Counted from the first letter of the stretch, positions 24,541 through 32,420 are shown. The stretch: 47,139 nt of DNA from Anaerolineales bacterium (GCA_016928575.1 JAFGKK010000007.1:1-47139); one strand, 5' to 3'. Notes: generated from the sequence alone by a model not told the origin. A program made the numbers and translations.

Positions 24541-25365
24541 CTAGGCGTTCCCTTCGGCGGAAACCACGCCGGCGCCCTCGTCAACCCGGCCCGCCGCGTG
24601 AACGAATTCGTCCAACTCCCCGTCTCGAATCGCCTGCTGTATCAGGGCATCGCCGTCCAACAGGCGGATCGCAAGCCATCGCGCATTGGGGAGATCCGGA
24701 TACAGCGATTGAATTTGCCGGCTCAGAAGGGAAACCGCGCGCCGCACTCCCGGTGTCCCTTCCACCCGTAACGGTTTGGTCCGCAAGCGTCCGGAGGCCA
24801 CCGCATGGGTCGCCGTCAGCAGTTCGGGTATCCCCTGGCCGGTGCGCGCCACGAGAGGAACCGCCGGAACGCCCAGATCGCGCGAAAGGCTCCGGGTATC
24901 CACACGAATTCCCTTCCGTTCCGCCTCATCCATGAGATTGACCGCGATCACGACACGGTCCGTGATCTCCATAACTTGCAGCGCAAGGTTCAGGTTCCGT
25001 TCCAACGCGGTGGCATCCGAAACCACCACCACGCAATCCGGTTGTCCGAAAAGGATGAAATTGCGCGCGATTTCTTCGTCTTGCGACGCGGACAGCAGGG
25101 AGTACGTGCCGGGTAAATCGACCAATTTGTAGCGGACGCCTTCGTACAGGAAGCCGCCTTCGGCCCGGGAGACGGTTTTCCCCGGCCAGTTTCCCGTATG
25201 CTGGTTCAGGCCGGTCAACCGGTTAAAGACCGTGGATTTGCCGGTGTTGGGGTTGCCGGCCAACGCCACCACCTTGTCGAATTTTTCCAAGGTCAAACCC
25301 ATCTGTTTCATCCGGGCACCCTCCGGAGGCGCGCCGCTCCTGGCGGCAAGTTTCTTCTTGGGCAT
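24541..25365 (-). CDS. feoB: FeoB G-domain subunit (split FeoB, N-terminal part)
   Basis: A 274-residue soluble protein: G1 GNPNTGKS, the G2-region TGNWPGKTV, G3 DLPGTYSLLS, G4 NLMD, then the helical guanine dissociation-inhibitor region (about 180-260). All lie in normal FeoB order. FeoB is usually one chain of about 700 residues or more; here the chain is cut just before the first channel helix. The intact motifs and separate ribosome site downstream suggest a stable split, not decay. AAGGAA precedes the ATG at 25365. Confidence 0.9.
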   Translation of the reverse strand: MPKKKLAARSGAPPEGARMKQMGLTLEKFDKVVALAGNPNTGKSTVFNRLTGLNQHTGNWPGKTVSRAEGGFLYEGVRYKLVDLPGTYSLLSASQDEEIARNFILFGQPDCVVVVSDATALERNLNLALQVMEITDRVVIAVNLMDEAERKGIRVDTRSLSRDLGVPAVPLVARTGQGIPELLTATHAVASGRLRTKPLRVEGTPGVRRAVSLLSRQIQSLYPDLPNARWLAIRLLDGDALIQQAIRDGELDEFVHAAGRVDEGAGVVSAEGNA

Positions 25366-25381
25366 TCTTCACCGTTCCTTC

Positions 25382-26413
25382 CTAGGGTACGACCGGGACC
25401 GGACGAACCCGGATCATCGCCGCCTGATCGCTGCGCAACGCGATCAAGGTTCCCCGCACGCGGTAGGCGCGGGGATCCCGGAAAGCGTTTTCCAATTCGG
25501 GATAAATCACCGTTCCCGGAGTCAAGCCCAGGTCCAAAAACCGGCGGCGCGTCAAGCCCTGACAGCGGTCATCAATGGCGACGATCTCCGCCTTGACTTC
25601 ATGGCCAAGATGGGAAAGCGAGACTCCGGAAAGAGCAGGCTGCGCCGCGGGCCCTTCGATCTGCACGCAGATATTTTCCGCGATGGGCCGGGCGAGACTG
25701 TGCCGTGTAGCGCCGCTGGTAAACACAATGCGGTGCGGGCTTTTTTCCACCAAGCGGATTTTTTGGCCGACGAACAATCCCTCGGCCAACAACTGGGCAT
25801 ACACCAGCGGAGGCTCGTCCTCCAGATGGACGATTTTTCCGCGTTGCCCGGCCTTCAAGCGGACCAGCGGATATCGGGTTTTGGTATTGCGCAGTTTTCC
25901 GGTCGCACTGGGGATCGGATCTCCGTGCGGATCCAACGCCGGGTGCCCCAAGGCGGCGTCCAATTGATCCACCTCTTCCACGCTTAATCGGTGTTCCCGA
26001 CGATGGGCGGCGGTATGGATCCGCTGCAGGGGCATGCGCGCTTCATCCGCCAGATACTTCTCCCATAACCGGTGGGCCCGGATCACCTGCAAGGCCCACC
26101 GCTGCCCTTCCTTCGTGAGAACGACGCGAGTATCATCCGTCCGAATCAGCTTCAGGGTTTCCAGACGTCTGATCAACTCCCGAATCGCCTCGATCGTGAG
26201 ATCCAGCTCAACGGCCAAGCGGTATTGATCGACGGGCAGCCCCTCATGCTGCAAATTAAAAACCAGCTTCAGGGCATCTTCCACCCGCCTGCGCCGATTC
26301 TCCCGGGTTTGGACAACCCAACTTCGGCGCATGCGCGTGACGATGTACCATGCCCCTGCCGCAGCGATGACGATCCCGGATACCCAGATGACCAAACGGA
26401 TACCAGATTCCAT
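25382..26413 (-). CDS. membrane-anchored DtxR-like regulator with two FeoA domains
   Basis: A 343-residue protein with three parts. Residues 4-27 are a membrane helix (GIRLVIWVSGIVIAAAGAW). Residues 40-170 are a DtxR-type winged helix and metal/dimer domain (HRLWEKYLADEA, HTAAHRREHRLS, ALDPHGDPIP). Residues 183-253 and 264-337 are two FeoA-like SH3 domains; the second has LDLGLTPGTVIY. It is therefore a regulator anchored in the membrane and joined to two copies of the FeoB activator domain. It is the first gene of the feo operon. Of two adjacent ATGs, the one at 26413 fits the GGAGG better (5-nt spacing) than that at 26416. Confidence 0.82.
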   Translation of the reverse strand: MESGIRLVIWVSGIVIAAAGAWYIVTRMRRSWVVQTRENRRRRVEDALKLVFNLQHEGLPVDQYRLAVELDLTIEAIRELIRRLETLKLIRTDDTRVVLTKEGQRWALQVIRAHRLWEKYLADEARMPLQRIHTAAHRREHRLSVEEVDQLDAALGHPALDPHGDPIPSATGKLRNTKTRYPLVRLKAGQRGKIVHLEDEPPLVYAQLLAEGLFVGQKIRLVEKSPHRIVFTSGATRHSLARPIAENICVQIEGPAAQPALSGVSLSHLGHEVKAEIVAIDDRCQGLTRRRFLDLGLTPGTVIYPELENAFRDPRAYRVRGTLIALRSDQAAMIRVRPVPVVP

Positions 26414-26416
26414 CAT

Positions 26417-26696
26417 TCCCTCCGCGTTATCCGATCCGATGCATTCACTCCCAACCGCCTGAAGAATACAGGAAACACCCGCGCTTGCCCCGGATCCGAT
26501 GATTTCCGTATCCTGCGGTCATCCGATCGCCCTGCCGACGCCACCTCTCCGCGGCTTCTTTCGTTCCTCCCATAGGGAGCAACCGCCGCCTTTCCAAAAA
26601 GCGGATCAGGCGCCCTCCAGCCGAGCGTCCTTCTGCGGCATTCCTCTTGGTTATCTATAAAACGAGAGTTATTTTAACCTAATTTTTTATTTAGTC
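26417..26696 (-). other. long structured 5' leader of the feo operon
   Basis: About 280 nt separate the predicted start site from the first gene. No gene is seen in it on either strand. It has a stem CTCCC-ATA-GGGAG (26567-26579) flanked by GTT/AAC, and an outer GCGG/CCGC pair (26551-26554 with 26583-26586), so a folded RNA is plausible. I do not recognise a known riboswitch class. It could also be a leader without regulatory function. Confidence 0.35.
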
Positions 26697-26704
26697 TAAC
26701 CTAT
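26686..26704 (-). promoter_or_regulatory. DtxR/IdeR-type operator
   Basis: The plus-strand sequence TTTATTTAGTCTAACCTAT matches 14 of 19 positions of the DtxR/IdeR consensus TTAGGTTAGSCTAACCTAA, with one half-site (CTAACCTA) perfect. A second half-site, TTAACCTAA, lies at 26674-26682. It overlaps the -10 and start of the predicted minus promoter, so iron-bound DtxR should block transcription (inference). Confidence 0.65.
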
Positions 26705-26730
26705 TTTATCGTTTTCGTTATATTTGTCAA
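26703..26730 (-). promoter_or_regulatory. promoter of the feo operon
   Basis: On the minus strand TTGACA (26730-26725), a 16-bp spacer, then TAAAAT (26708-26703). The -35 is perfect. Start predicted near 26696, inside the DtxR-like box. The next upstream DNA on the plus strand is the decayed DUF6064-like gene, so the promoter region seems to abut a deletion boundary. Confidence 0.7.
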
Positions 26731-27341
26731 GGATGGCAGATCCATTTGTACCTGCTCGGCTGGATCGGACTGGCCGCCTTCCTCCGAAAACCGTCGGCTT
26801 CCACCGAGCGTCTGGTCAAGGCGTATTTCGTCCTCTGCTTCGGGTGGATAGGAATTGTCTTCTTCACGGTTTTCGGCCAGCAGCTTCCGGCCCACGTCGC
26901 GCAATCCGTGTTGTTCCTATCGCTTGCCGCACTCTTCGGCGTGGACCTGGCCGCCGGAGCGACCCGCTATGCCCTGCCGGCTGCAGGCTGGCGCAGGATA
27001 ACCTGTGGATCGGCGTGGGGTTGGTGATGGTTGCCTATCCGCTGGCGGGCTTGCTGCACGGGCCTCCGGCGTCCAAATGGCTCCTGCCCGGGGTTTTCCC
27101 CTGCCCGACGACCGCCTTGGCGCTGATCTTGATGGCGTTCACCGCGCCGATTCGTCTCCGGGGGATCCATTGGATGACCTTCGGCTTGTTGCTTTTTTGG
27201 GCGATCCCCTTTCCGCTGTTGATCCAGATTCCGAAGTTCGGCTTGTTCGAGGACGGAATCATGGTGGCGGCGGGGGCATTCGCGGCCGTCGTCCGAATCG
27301 CCGACCGAAGGCGCTCCGCAACGCCCGGGCGGGAAATATAA
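26731..27341 (+). pseudogene. truncated and frameshifted DUF6064-like membrane protein
   Basis: Read from 26731: WQIHLYLLGWIGLAAFLRKP, AYFVLCFGWIGIVFF, then near 26985 a shift to another frame reading LWIGVGLVMVAYPLAGLLHG, PGVFPCPTTALALILMAF and FGLLLFWAIPFPLL. This order and the CPTT segment recall small DUF6064-type membrane proteins. The N-terminal 20 or so residues are missing and no start is seen, so the 5' end is lost at the feo promoter. Family assignment is tentative. Confidence 0.5.
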
Positions 27342-27474
27342 AAAAAAGTAATTACTCAGCCTCGATGTTGCCCCAAATTCTAAATAAACCATTCTTCGGC
27401 GCGTTTGGGTTGTTGATTTTGATTGTCACCCCGGCGTGTTCGTAGCCGGGGTCCAGTTACTCCGCCCGGAGCTA

Positions 27475-27539
27475 TGGATGTCGGCTTAGTTCACACCCGG
27501 CGAAGAACGCGCCGAGGGCGGGCGCCGGCATGACGATCG
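27475..27539 (-). repeat. 65-bp dispersed repeat, copy A
   Basis: Inverted copy of 32653-32717; the two run in parallel from CGATCG through ATGCCGGCG, CGCCCTCGGCGCGTTCTT and GCCG(A/G)CATCCA with few mismatches. A nearby 'gtcaccccggcgtg' (27426-27439) also recurs, inverted, near 32850. The stretch from 27342 to 27600 otherwise holds no gene. Confidence 0.7.
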
Positions 27540-27554
27540 CTTGGCTGAGCAGTC

Positions 27555-27593
27555 ATAAAAAAAGACACCATGGCTTGTCCGCCTTGGTGTCTT
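27555..27593 (-). terminator. intrinsic terminator of the Dps-like gene
   Basis: On the minus strand AAGACACCA ... TGGTGTCTT forms a 9-bp stem (27585-27593 with 27562-27570), extended by GGC/GCC inside, followed by a run of seven T. It lies 226 bp past the Dps-like stop, with a MITE-like element in between that may have separated gene and terminator. Confidence 0.6.
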
Positions 27594-27604
27594 CCAATCT
27601 TAGC

Positions 27605-27758
27605 AGGGTGCTGAAAAAGGCACGAGATGCCATTGCCAGCCCCGCCCAGGCGCCGTTGTGGCGGGCGGGGCAATCCCATTTATTGTACAGAAGAAGAGAT
27701 TGCTTCGCTTCCTACGTTCGCCTGCCATGACGTTGTTTATAGCCTTTTTCAGCACCCT
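27605..27758. mobile_element. MITE-like element with 17-bp perfect inverted ends
   Basis: AGGGTGCTGAAAAAGGC at 27605-27621 is repeated in exact inverted form at 27742-27758. The 154-bp unit encodes nothing. Inside is a GC-rich hairpin and 'gagattgcttcgcttc...catgacg', a sequence type seen as dispersed repeats in many bacterial genomes. The ends look like transposase-recognised termini, but no transposase is in the window and no clear target duplication is seen. Confidence 0.6.
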
Positions 27759-27818
27759 TGTGGAAAACGGAAAGCGGAACGGCAGGAGGGTTTCCCTTCC
27801 GTTCCCCCCAACCCCGAG

Positions 27819-28370
27819 TCACTTCAGGAATTTCCCCACGAACGGCGAAGTCTCCCCGCGGCGCAGGAAGTGGCCCGACGGCCCCTCGCCGAGAAATTCC
27901 GAGAACCAGGATTCGTGCTCGATCTCCTCGTTGAGGATCGCCAGGCACAGGTCGTAGGTGCGGTGATCCTTGCCGGCGGTGAGGTTGCAGATGTGGGTGT
28001 ATCCGCGCACCGCGCAGCGTTCCGCCTCCACCAGCGCCTTGAGGATGCCTTTCACGTCGGCGGGATTCTTGGGCAGGTTCGCCGGCGGGCAGGCGGAGAG
28101 ATTGTGGAAATCCACCATGCTGTCCGGAAGGTTACCGCCCAGCTCGTAGATCCGCGGCATCAGCGCTTCGAAGTGATTGCGGTCCTCGATCCGCGCGGTT
28201 TCGGCGATCTCCTTGACCCCTTCGCCCTCCAAGTCGATCAGGTTGGCGCGCAGGATGGTGTAGTAGTAATAGGTGGTGAGTTCGGCGGACGCGTTCTTAA
28301 TCAGGAGCTCGACCAGCTGCTTGAGGTCCACGCCGGATTTCTCGACCATTTCTTGTGCGACTTTCGCCAT
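27819..28370 (-). CDS. thioferritin/Dps-like (DPSL) ferritin-fold protein
   Basis: A 183-residue four-helix ferritin-fold protein. Iron ligands appear in order: Glu30 (SAELTTYYYY), Glu62 and His66 (EDRNHFE), Glu117 (VEAERCAVRGYTHIC) and Glu149/His152 (LNEEIEHESWF). The Cys94, Cys119 and Cys128 pattern with CPPANLP, and WFSEFLGEGPSGHF at the end, mark the Dps-like thioferritin group rather than classical Dps. It should oxidise Fe2+ with peroxide and store iron in a protein cage, protecting DNA. AGGAGG fits the ATG at 28370. A PerR-like operator lies upstream. Confidence 0.88.
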   Translation of the reverse strand: MAKVAQEMVEKSGVDLKQLVELLIKNASAELTTYYYYTILRANLIDLEGEGVKEIAETARIEDRNHFEALMPRIYELGGNLPDSMVDFHNLSACPPANLPKNPADVKGILKALVEAERCAVRGYTHICNLTAGKDHRTYDLCLAILNEEIEHESWFSEFLGEGPSGHFLRRGETSPFVGKFLK

Positions 28371-28379
28371 TTCGGCCTC

Positions 28380-28442
28380 CTAGGATTGTTCTTTTTTGAT
28401 GTTTTCCATCGGTTCCGGGTCGATCCGCTGCAGGTTGACGAT
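28380..28442 (-). other. possible leader peptide behind a perfect Shine-Dalgarno
   Basis: On the minus strand AAGGAGGTGAT (28455-28445) is a perfect match to the 16S 3' end but has no ATG, GTG or TTG at normal distance in the frame that stays open. That frame, from ATC at 28442, reads IVNLQRIDPEPMENIKKEQS and stops at TAG within the AGGAGG of the next gene. An ATG six nt past the SD would be needed; an inner ATG gives only nine residues. It may be a leader peptide with a non-standard start or a chance match. Confidence 0.25.
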
Positions 28443-28498
28443 CCATCACCTCCTTCACCGCCCGTTGGGCACTTTCCGGGCCAATCTATATATGGAAT

Positions 28499-28520
28499 AT
28501 TATTTTCTATTGATAATAAT
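28499..28520 (-). promoter_or_regulatory. Fur/PerR-like operator before the Dps-like gene
   Basis: An AT-rich inverted repeat ATTATTTTC-TATT-GATAATAAT (arms 8 of 9 complementary) lies between perR and the Dps-like gene. It resembles the palindromes bound by Fur-family proteins. It sits about 130 nt before the Dps-like start. The promoter elements are not clear. Confidence 0.5.
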
Positions 28521-28550
28521 TCTCCATAACAAGGAAAAAAAGAAACGCCG

Positions 28551-28979
28551 TTATTTCCGGCATTCAGGACAAACCCCGAAGATGGTCAACTGGTGCCGCT
28601 CAATGCGGTATCCGGATTTATTTTCCATCCGCCGCACCCACTCCGGATCCAGGTCCATCGTGCCGTCCACGATCTTCCGGCATTTAATGCAGATCAGATG
28701 CGGATGAGGCTCCGGCCGGTTGCCGTCGTAATGGCTGTCGTCGTGAAAATCGATTTCGCACACCTCCCCCAACTCCTTGAGCAGCGCCAGCAATTTATAC
28801 ACCGTGGCCGGGCTGGTGGTGGGAAACCGCCGCCGGAGACGGTCGTACAGCTGGGCGGCGTTCGGGTGCCCTTCGCTGCGGGCGATCAGGTCCACCAAAG
28901 CCAGCCGCTGGGGGGTCAGCCGGTATCCCTGATCGCGAAGTTTTTGAACGAGCTGTTCAGAACGGATCCTGACGTCCAT
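28551..28979 (-). CDS. perR: Fur family regulator, PerR-like
   Basis: A 142-residue Fur-family protein: YRLTPQRLALVDLI and SPATVYKLLALLKELGEV for the winged helix, CIKC (97-100) and CPEC (137-140) for structural zinc. His38, Asp85, His92, His94 and Asp105 fall where Bacillus PerR has its regulatory ligands (H37, D85, H91, H93, D104), which argues for a peroxide sensor rather than Fur proper. The ATG at 28979 has GAAGGA at a long spacing (11 nt). It probably controls the Dps-like gene and itself. Upstream DNA (28985-29040) is AT-rich and should hold its promoter. Confidence 0.86.
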   Translation of the reverse strand: MDVRIRSEQLVQKLRDQGYRLTPQRLALVDLIARSEGHPNAAQLYDRLRRRFPTTSPATVYKLLALLKELGEVCEIDFHDDSHYDGNRPEPHPHLICIKCRKIVDGTMDLDPEWVRRMENKSGYRIERHQLTIFGVCPECRK

Positions 28980-29194
28980 GCCGCGGGCAATCCTTCAAGA
29001 AAATTAATCCTAACTAATAATCGTTCTTATGTATTACTATACCAGGGATTTCGCCGGACGCAAGCCCTCCGGGCGCTGCCGGACGGAGAATGGAACCGCC
29101 AGCCTCCTGCAGGCAAGCAGGATTCTCTGGGAGTGCGGATTTTTCACCGATTCCGTCGGTATCGGATTTCAGAGTCGGCTATCGCATTGGGGTT

Positions 29195-29237
29195 GGGGGA
29201 ACCCTTGCCAACCCTTAGGGTTCCGAAAGGTTCCCCC
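29195..29237. terminator. nested hairpin between perR and cupin
   Basis: GGGGGAACC (29195-29203) pairs with GGTTCCCCC (29229-29237), and the loop has AACCC-TTA-GGGTT. It may end the cupin transcript on the minus strand, but there is no T-run. The 415 bp from 28980 to 29394 hold no gene. Confidence 0.35.
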
Positions 29238-29394
29238 GGACCCGGTTGGGGGCCGGCCTGCGCAGCCCTGCCCGGCCATCCGCGCCCCGGCGAAACAAGA
29301 GATCTGGAGAGCGGAGAACGCTCTCCGGATCGATCTCCGATCCACTCCGCCAGCGGACGCCCTGGAAGGCGCATCGTCCGCCTGCGCGCACTTC

Positions 29395-29787
29395 CTATCC
29401 GTGGTGTTCGTGCTGCTCGGCTTCGTCCGCCTCGGCTTTGTCCCTGTGGACCGTGCCGTCCGGATGGTTCGGCGGGGCGTAGATGGTGTACAGCTGCAGC
29501 TTCTTTTTCTCCGATGCGTTGATGATGTTGTGGTAGGTCCCGGCCGGGATGATCGCCGCTTCGTCCTCTTCCACAAAATGCTCTTCGGTTCCGTTCAGGA
29601 CGAACTTGGCTTTTCCTTCTTCGATCCGGAAAAACTGGTCCACATCGTTGTGGACCTCGTTGCCGATCTCTTCGCCCGGCGGAAGGCACATCACCACCAA
29701 CTGGCAGTATTTCCCGGTGTACAGCACCTTGCGGAAATTCTGATTCTCTTCCGTCTGTTCTTCGATCGGACCGAAATAGGCTTTCAT
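29395..29787 (-). CDS. cupin domain protein
   Basis: A 130-residue single-domain cupin. Motif 1 is GEEIGNEVHNDVDQFFRIEE (His46, Asp50) and motif 2 is IIPAGTYHNIIN (His87). The C-terminus is rich in Asp, Glu and His (DKAEADEAEQHEHHG), possibly a metal-binding tail. Cupins of this size are often annotated as mannose-6-phosphate isomerase-like but their substrates are unknown. AAGGTG precedes the ATG at 29787. It is the outermost gene of the minus-strand stress and metal group, though nothing shows it is co-regulated. Confidence 0.82.
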   Translation of the reverse strand: MKAYFGPIEEQTEENQNFRKVLYTGKYCQLVVMCLPPGEEIGNEVHNDVDQFFRIEEGKAKFVLNGTEEHFVEEDEAAIIPAGTYHNIINASEKKKLQLYTIYAPPNHPDGTVHRDKAEADEAEQHEHHG

Positions 29788-29951
29788 GCGGGCACCTTCC
29801 TTTTTGGCAACTGGAAACCGGTTTCTTCCAATTATAGCCGGTCGGATGCGGGAAGGAGGCGCGGCGTCTCGGCCTTCCGCGGGGAAATTTGAGTTGGAAT
29901 TCCGATTTTTCCCGTTTCGCCGGATGAGAATAATTCGAACGTGGACCGCAT

Positions 29952-32420
29952 TCATGCCGCCGTCTTTTTCCAGATGGCGAAATGAATGCGGAGCGGAATC
30001 CTGTCGAAGGGGAAGTGCTTTTCCAAATCCGGGATCGCCGGGTAGAGACGCAGTCGATGCATACCCTCCCGGCCGCCCGGGGATGTACCGGCCGATTTCC
30101 ACCCGCTAAGAAACAGGGCGCCGATCGGTCTCCGCATCGGGAGGCAATCGGCCACTTTAAAGAATGAACAACTTAACCCGGGCGGGAATCCCCATCGCGG
30201 ATGGCAGATCGGGGAGAATTCCGGGGGCGCGAAGATCGCCACCACTTCCTTTCCTTCCGCCGTCCGGATCCGGCATGGATCCTTGCCCGCCTCCCGCAGG
30301 ATTTTCTCGACATCCTCCTGCCATCCGGCGTGAGAGAAGGGGAGGAGGAACACCATCGTTGCGGGATCGGCCAGGGATTCCAAAACCGGCTTGGGCATGG
30401 GCCCGCCGTCGACCCGGTAATCTGAAATCTCGGCGCCCCCAAGGACTTGCGGGTACACCGATTGCAGGATCCGCAATCCGGCCGCCGTCCAGGAAGAATC
30501 GGTCAGGAAAAGGTAGCGGCGGAAAGATCCCGGCCGGATTCGGGTGGCCTCCTCCGCCGAACGCAGGAAAATCGATTCCAGCGGGGGCCGGCTGGCGTAG
30601 AGATCATAGGCCAGGACCTGCGCCTGGTAGAGATTCACGCCGACAATGAACAGCAGGATTGCCCCCCGGACCCCGAGCAGAACCTTCGGCGGCAATCGGA
30701 AAAGGGCGGTCAACCCTTCCAGTAGGTATTCCAGACCGGACGCGGCAAACACCATCCAGCACGGAAGCATCAGGAACATGCGCGTGGTGGGCGGGACATC
30801 GTACCCGTGCGACATCCCCACCAAAAACAGCAGGCAGAAGAAACTCGCCATCCAAAAAGAACAGAAACGGCTCCTCCGGAAGTTGGCGGCCCATACGCCG
30901 AAGCCGATGAGGATCAACGCCCCGGTGATCGGATCCGCGTAGGAAACCGCGATGAAATGCGTTTCCTGCTGGACGTAGAGGAACGAAAAAAACGCATACA
31001 AACCGTTTGCCAGAAAATGGTCGACCGTCCTCCAAAGCGTTTGCAGGGCGTTGGGATTGGCCAAGACGGTCCCAGGGATTTTTTCGGCCCAATAATCCGG
31101 TTGCAGAAAGAGCGGAAACGCCAGAGTGGCGAACGCCGCCAGCAGAATCCCCCAATCCGCCGCCGCCCCGCGCGTTTTCGGAGGATGATGGAAGCCGAGA
31201 AACAGAAATGGAAGCGGGAGGACGTACAACGCCGCCGGAAAGGTGTAGCCGCAGAAAGCCAGCGCCGATCCCAAAAGGAAAAACGCCGTCCGGGACTTCG
31301 ACCGCGCGGCTTCCGCGGAGAGGAACAGGACCAGCGCGAGGGCGAAGAAGGCTTGCAGGTTGGTATATCCGATCTTGGCGAAACCGATCAGGTATGCGGA
31401 CCCGGCCAGCAACGCGGCGGCCGTCAGCGCGATCCGCTCGGCGAGGAATTTTCTCAAAAAGCCGTACAGGAGGGCGATCCCGGCCGCGCACAGGTAGGCG
31501 TTGCTGAACCGCCAGCCGAATCCGTCGAGGCCGAAAATCTTCATAAAGAAGACCTGGATGTAGGTGGCGACGAGCGGTGTGGTGCCGAAATTCCCCTCGG
31601 TGTTGAACAGGTTGCCGCCAAACCAGACCCAATCCCGCTCCCGGGCGACGGAGGAATTCAAGATAAACTGCGAATACTCGTCCCCGACGAGGGAACTCCA
31701 CCACGTATCGTTGCCCAGCGTGAAGAGGAGGATCGCCGTCAGGAAAAGAAAGTAGGCCGGGGACAGGCGGCGCCGATGGGGCCAAAGGGCGGCCAGGGAG
31801 ATCAGAAAAGCCGCCGCGGCGGGAATTCCCCAAGCGCTTCGGCCGGCAACGGCGCGAAGCGAGGCGAGGAACAGCATATGGTTCAACAGGATGGCAAGCC
31901 AAAAGCCGGCGTTGCGCTTCCACCCGTCCGCTATCCGCACGCGCTCGCCGAGCAGGAATCCCGCGAGGCCGCAGGCATACACGGCGATCAAGTTCCAGCC
32001 CGGGATCCGTCCCGAGATCAGGCTGTCCGCCGCCGTCAGCAGAAAGCCGACGCCCGAGACACCAAACAGGATCCGGGCAAGGATCTTCCGCCGGCGCGGC
32101 GGCGTTTCCTCCGCCGCGGCCGGCGGGGATTCGGCGGCCGCCAGGGCGACGGTCCGGCTCTTCCGTTGGATGGCCAATACGACGATGATGGAGGCCGCGC
32201 AAACCAAAAAACCGAACAGGACGATTACCGGAATGTGGGATTGGCAGAGGAGCTGCCAAGAACACCACCCGTACATACTGCGGATCAGCCGGTTTCCGGG
32301 GATGGGATCGAACCAACGGGTTTTCACGACCCAAAGCGGGGGCAGGGCCGCCAGAACGCATACCAACATCGCACCGATCAAATGCCTGCGGCTCGCCGGT
32401 TTGGAGGATTCCGCATTCAC
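29952..32420 (-). CDS. GT39/ArnT-like membrane glycosyltransferase
   Basis: An 822-residue protein with about 13 membrane segments. After N-terminal segments, the stretch LVGDEYSQFILNSSVARERD has the acidic DE typical of the first external loop of GT-C glycosyltransferases (GT39/GT83, PMT_2). A large extracytoplasmic domain (about 610-740) follows the membrane part. It would use a polyprenyl-phosphate sugar donor. The start is unclear: the longest frame begins with GTG at 32420 and has no good ribosome site; Met18 is an alternative. The last 80 residues, rich in Arg and Pro, look unlike the family. Confidence 0.75.
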   Translation of the reverse strand: MNAESSKPASRRHLIGAMLVCVLAALPPLWVVKTRWFDPIPGNRLIRSMYGWCSWQLLCQSHIPVIVLFGFLVCAASIIVVLAIQRKSRTVALAAAESPPAAAEETPPRRRKILARILFGVSGVGFLLTAADSLISGRIPGWNLIAVYACGLAGFLLGERVRIADGWKRNAGFWLAILLNHMLFLASLRAVAGRSAWGIPAAAAFLISLAALWPHRRRLSPAYFLFLTAILLFTLGNDTWWSSLVGDEYSQFILNSSVARERDWVWFGGNLFNTEGNFGTTPLVATYIQVFFMKIFGLDGFGWRFSNAYLCAAGIALLYGFLRKFLAERIALTAAALLAGSAYLIGFAKIGYTNLQAFFALALVLFLSAEAARSKSRTAFFLLGSALAFCGYTFPAALYVLPLPFLFLGFHHPPKTRGAAADWGILLAAFATLAFPLFLQPDYWAEKIPGTVLANPNALQTLWRTVDHFLANGLYAFFSFLYVQQETHFIAVSYADPITGALILIGFGVWAANFRRSRFCSFWMASFFCLLFLVGMSHGYDVPPTTRMFLMLPCWMVFAASGLEYLLEGLTALFRLPPKVLLGVRGAILLFIVGVNLYQAQVLAYDLYASRPPLESIFLRSAEEATRIRPGSFRRYLFLTDSSWTAAGLRILQSVYPQVLGGAEISDYRVDGGPMPKPVLESLADPATMVFLLPFSHAGWQEDVEKILREAGKDPCRIRTAEGKEVVAIFAPPEFSPICHPRWGFPPGLSCSFFKVADCLPMRRPIGALFLSGWKSAGTSPGGREGMHRLRLYPAIPDLEKHFPFDRIPLRIHFAIWKKTAA

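Noticed and set aside
26417-26696. Known riboswitch (cobalamin, manganese or molybdenum cofactor type)
   Set aside because: None of the conserved core sequences I know could be found; only generic stems are visible.
29029-29394. Plus-strand gene between perR and cupin
   Set aside because: The open frame continues antisense through the cupin gene, lacks a ribosome site and crosses a nested hairpin.
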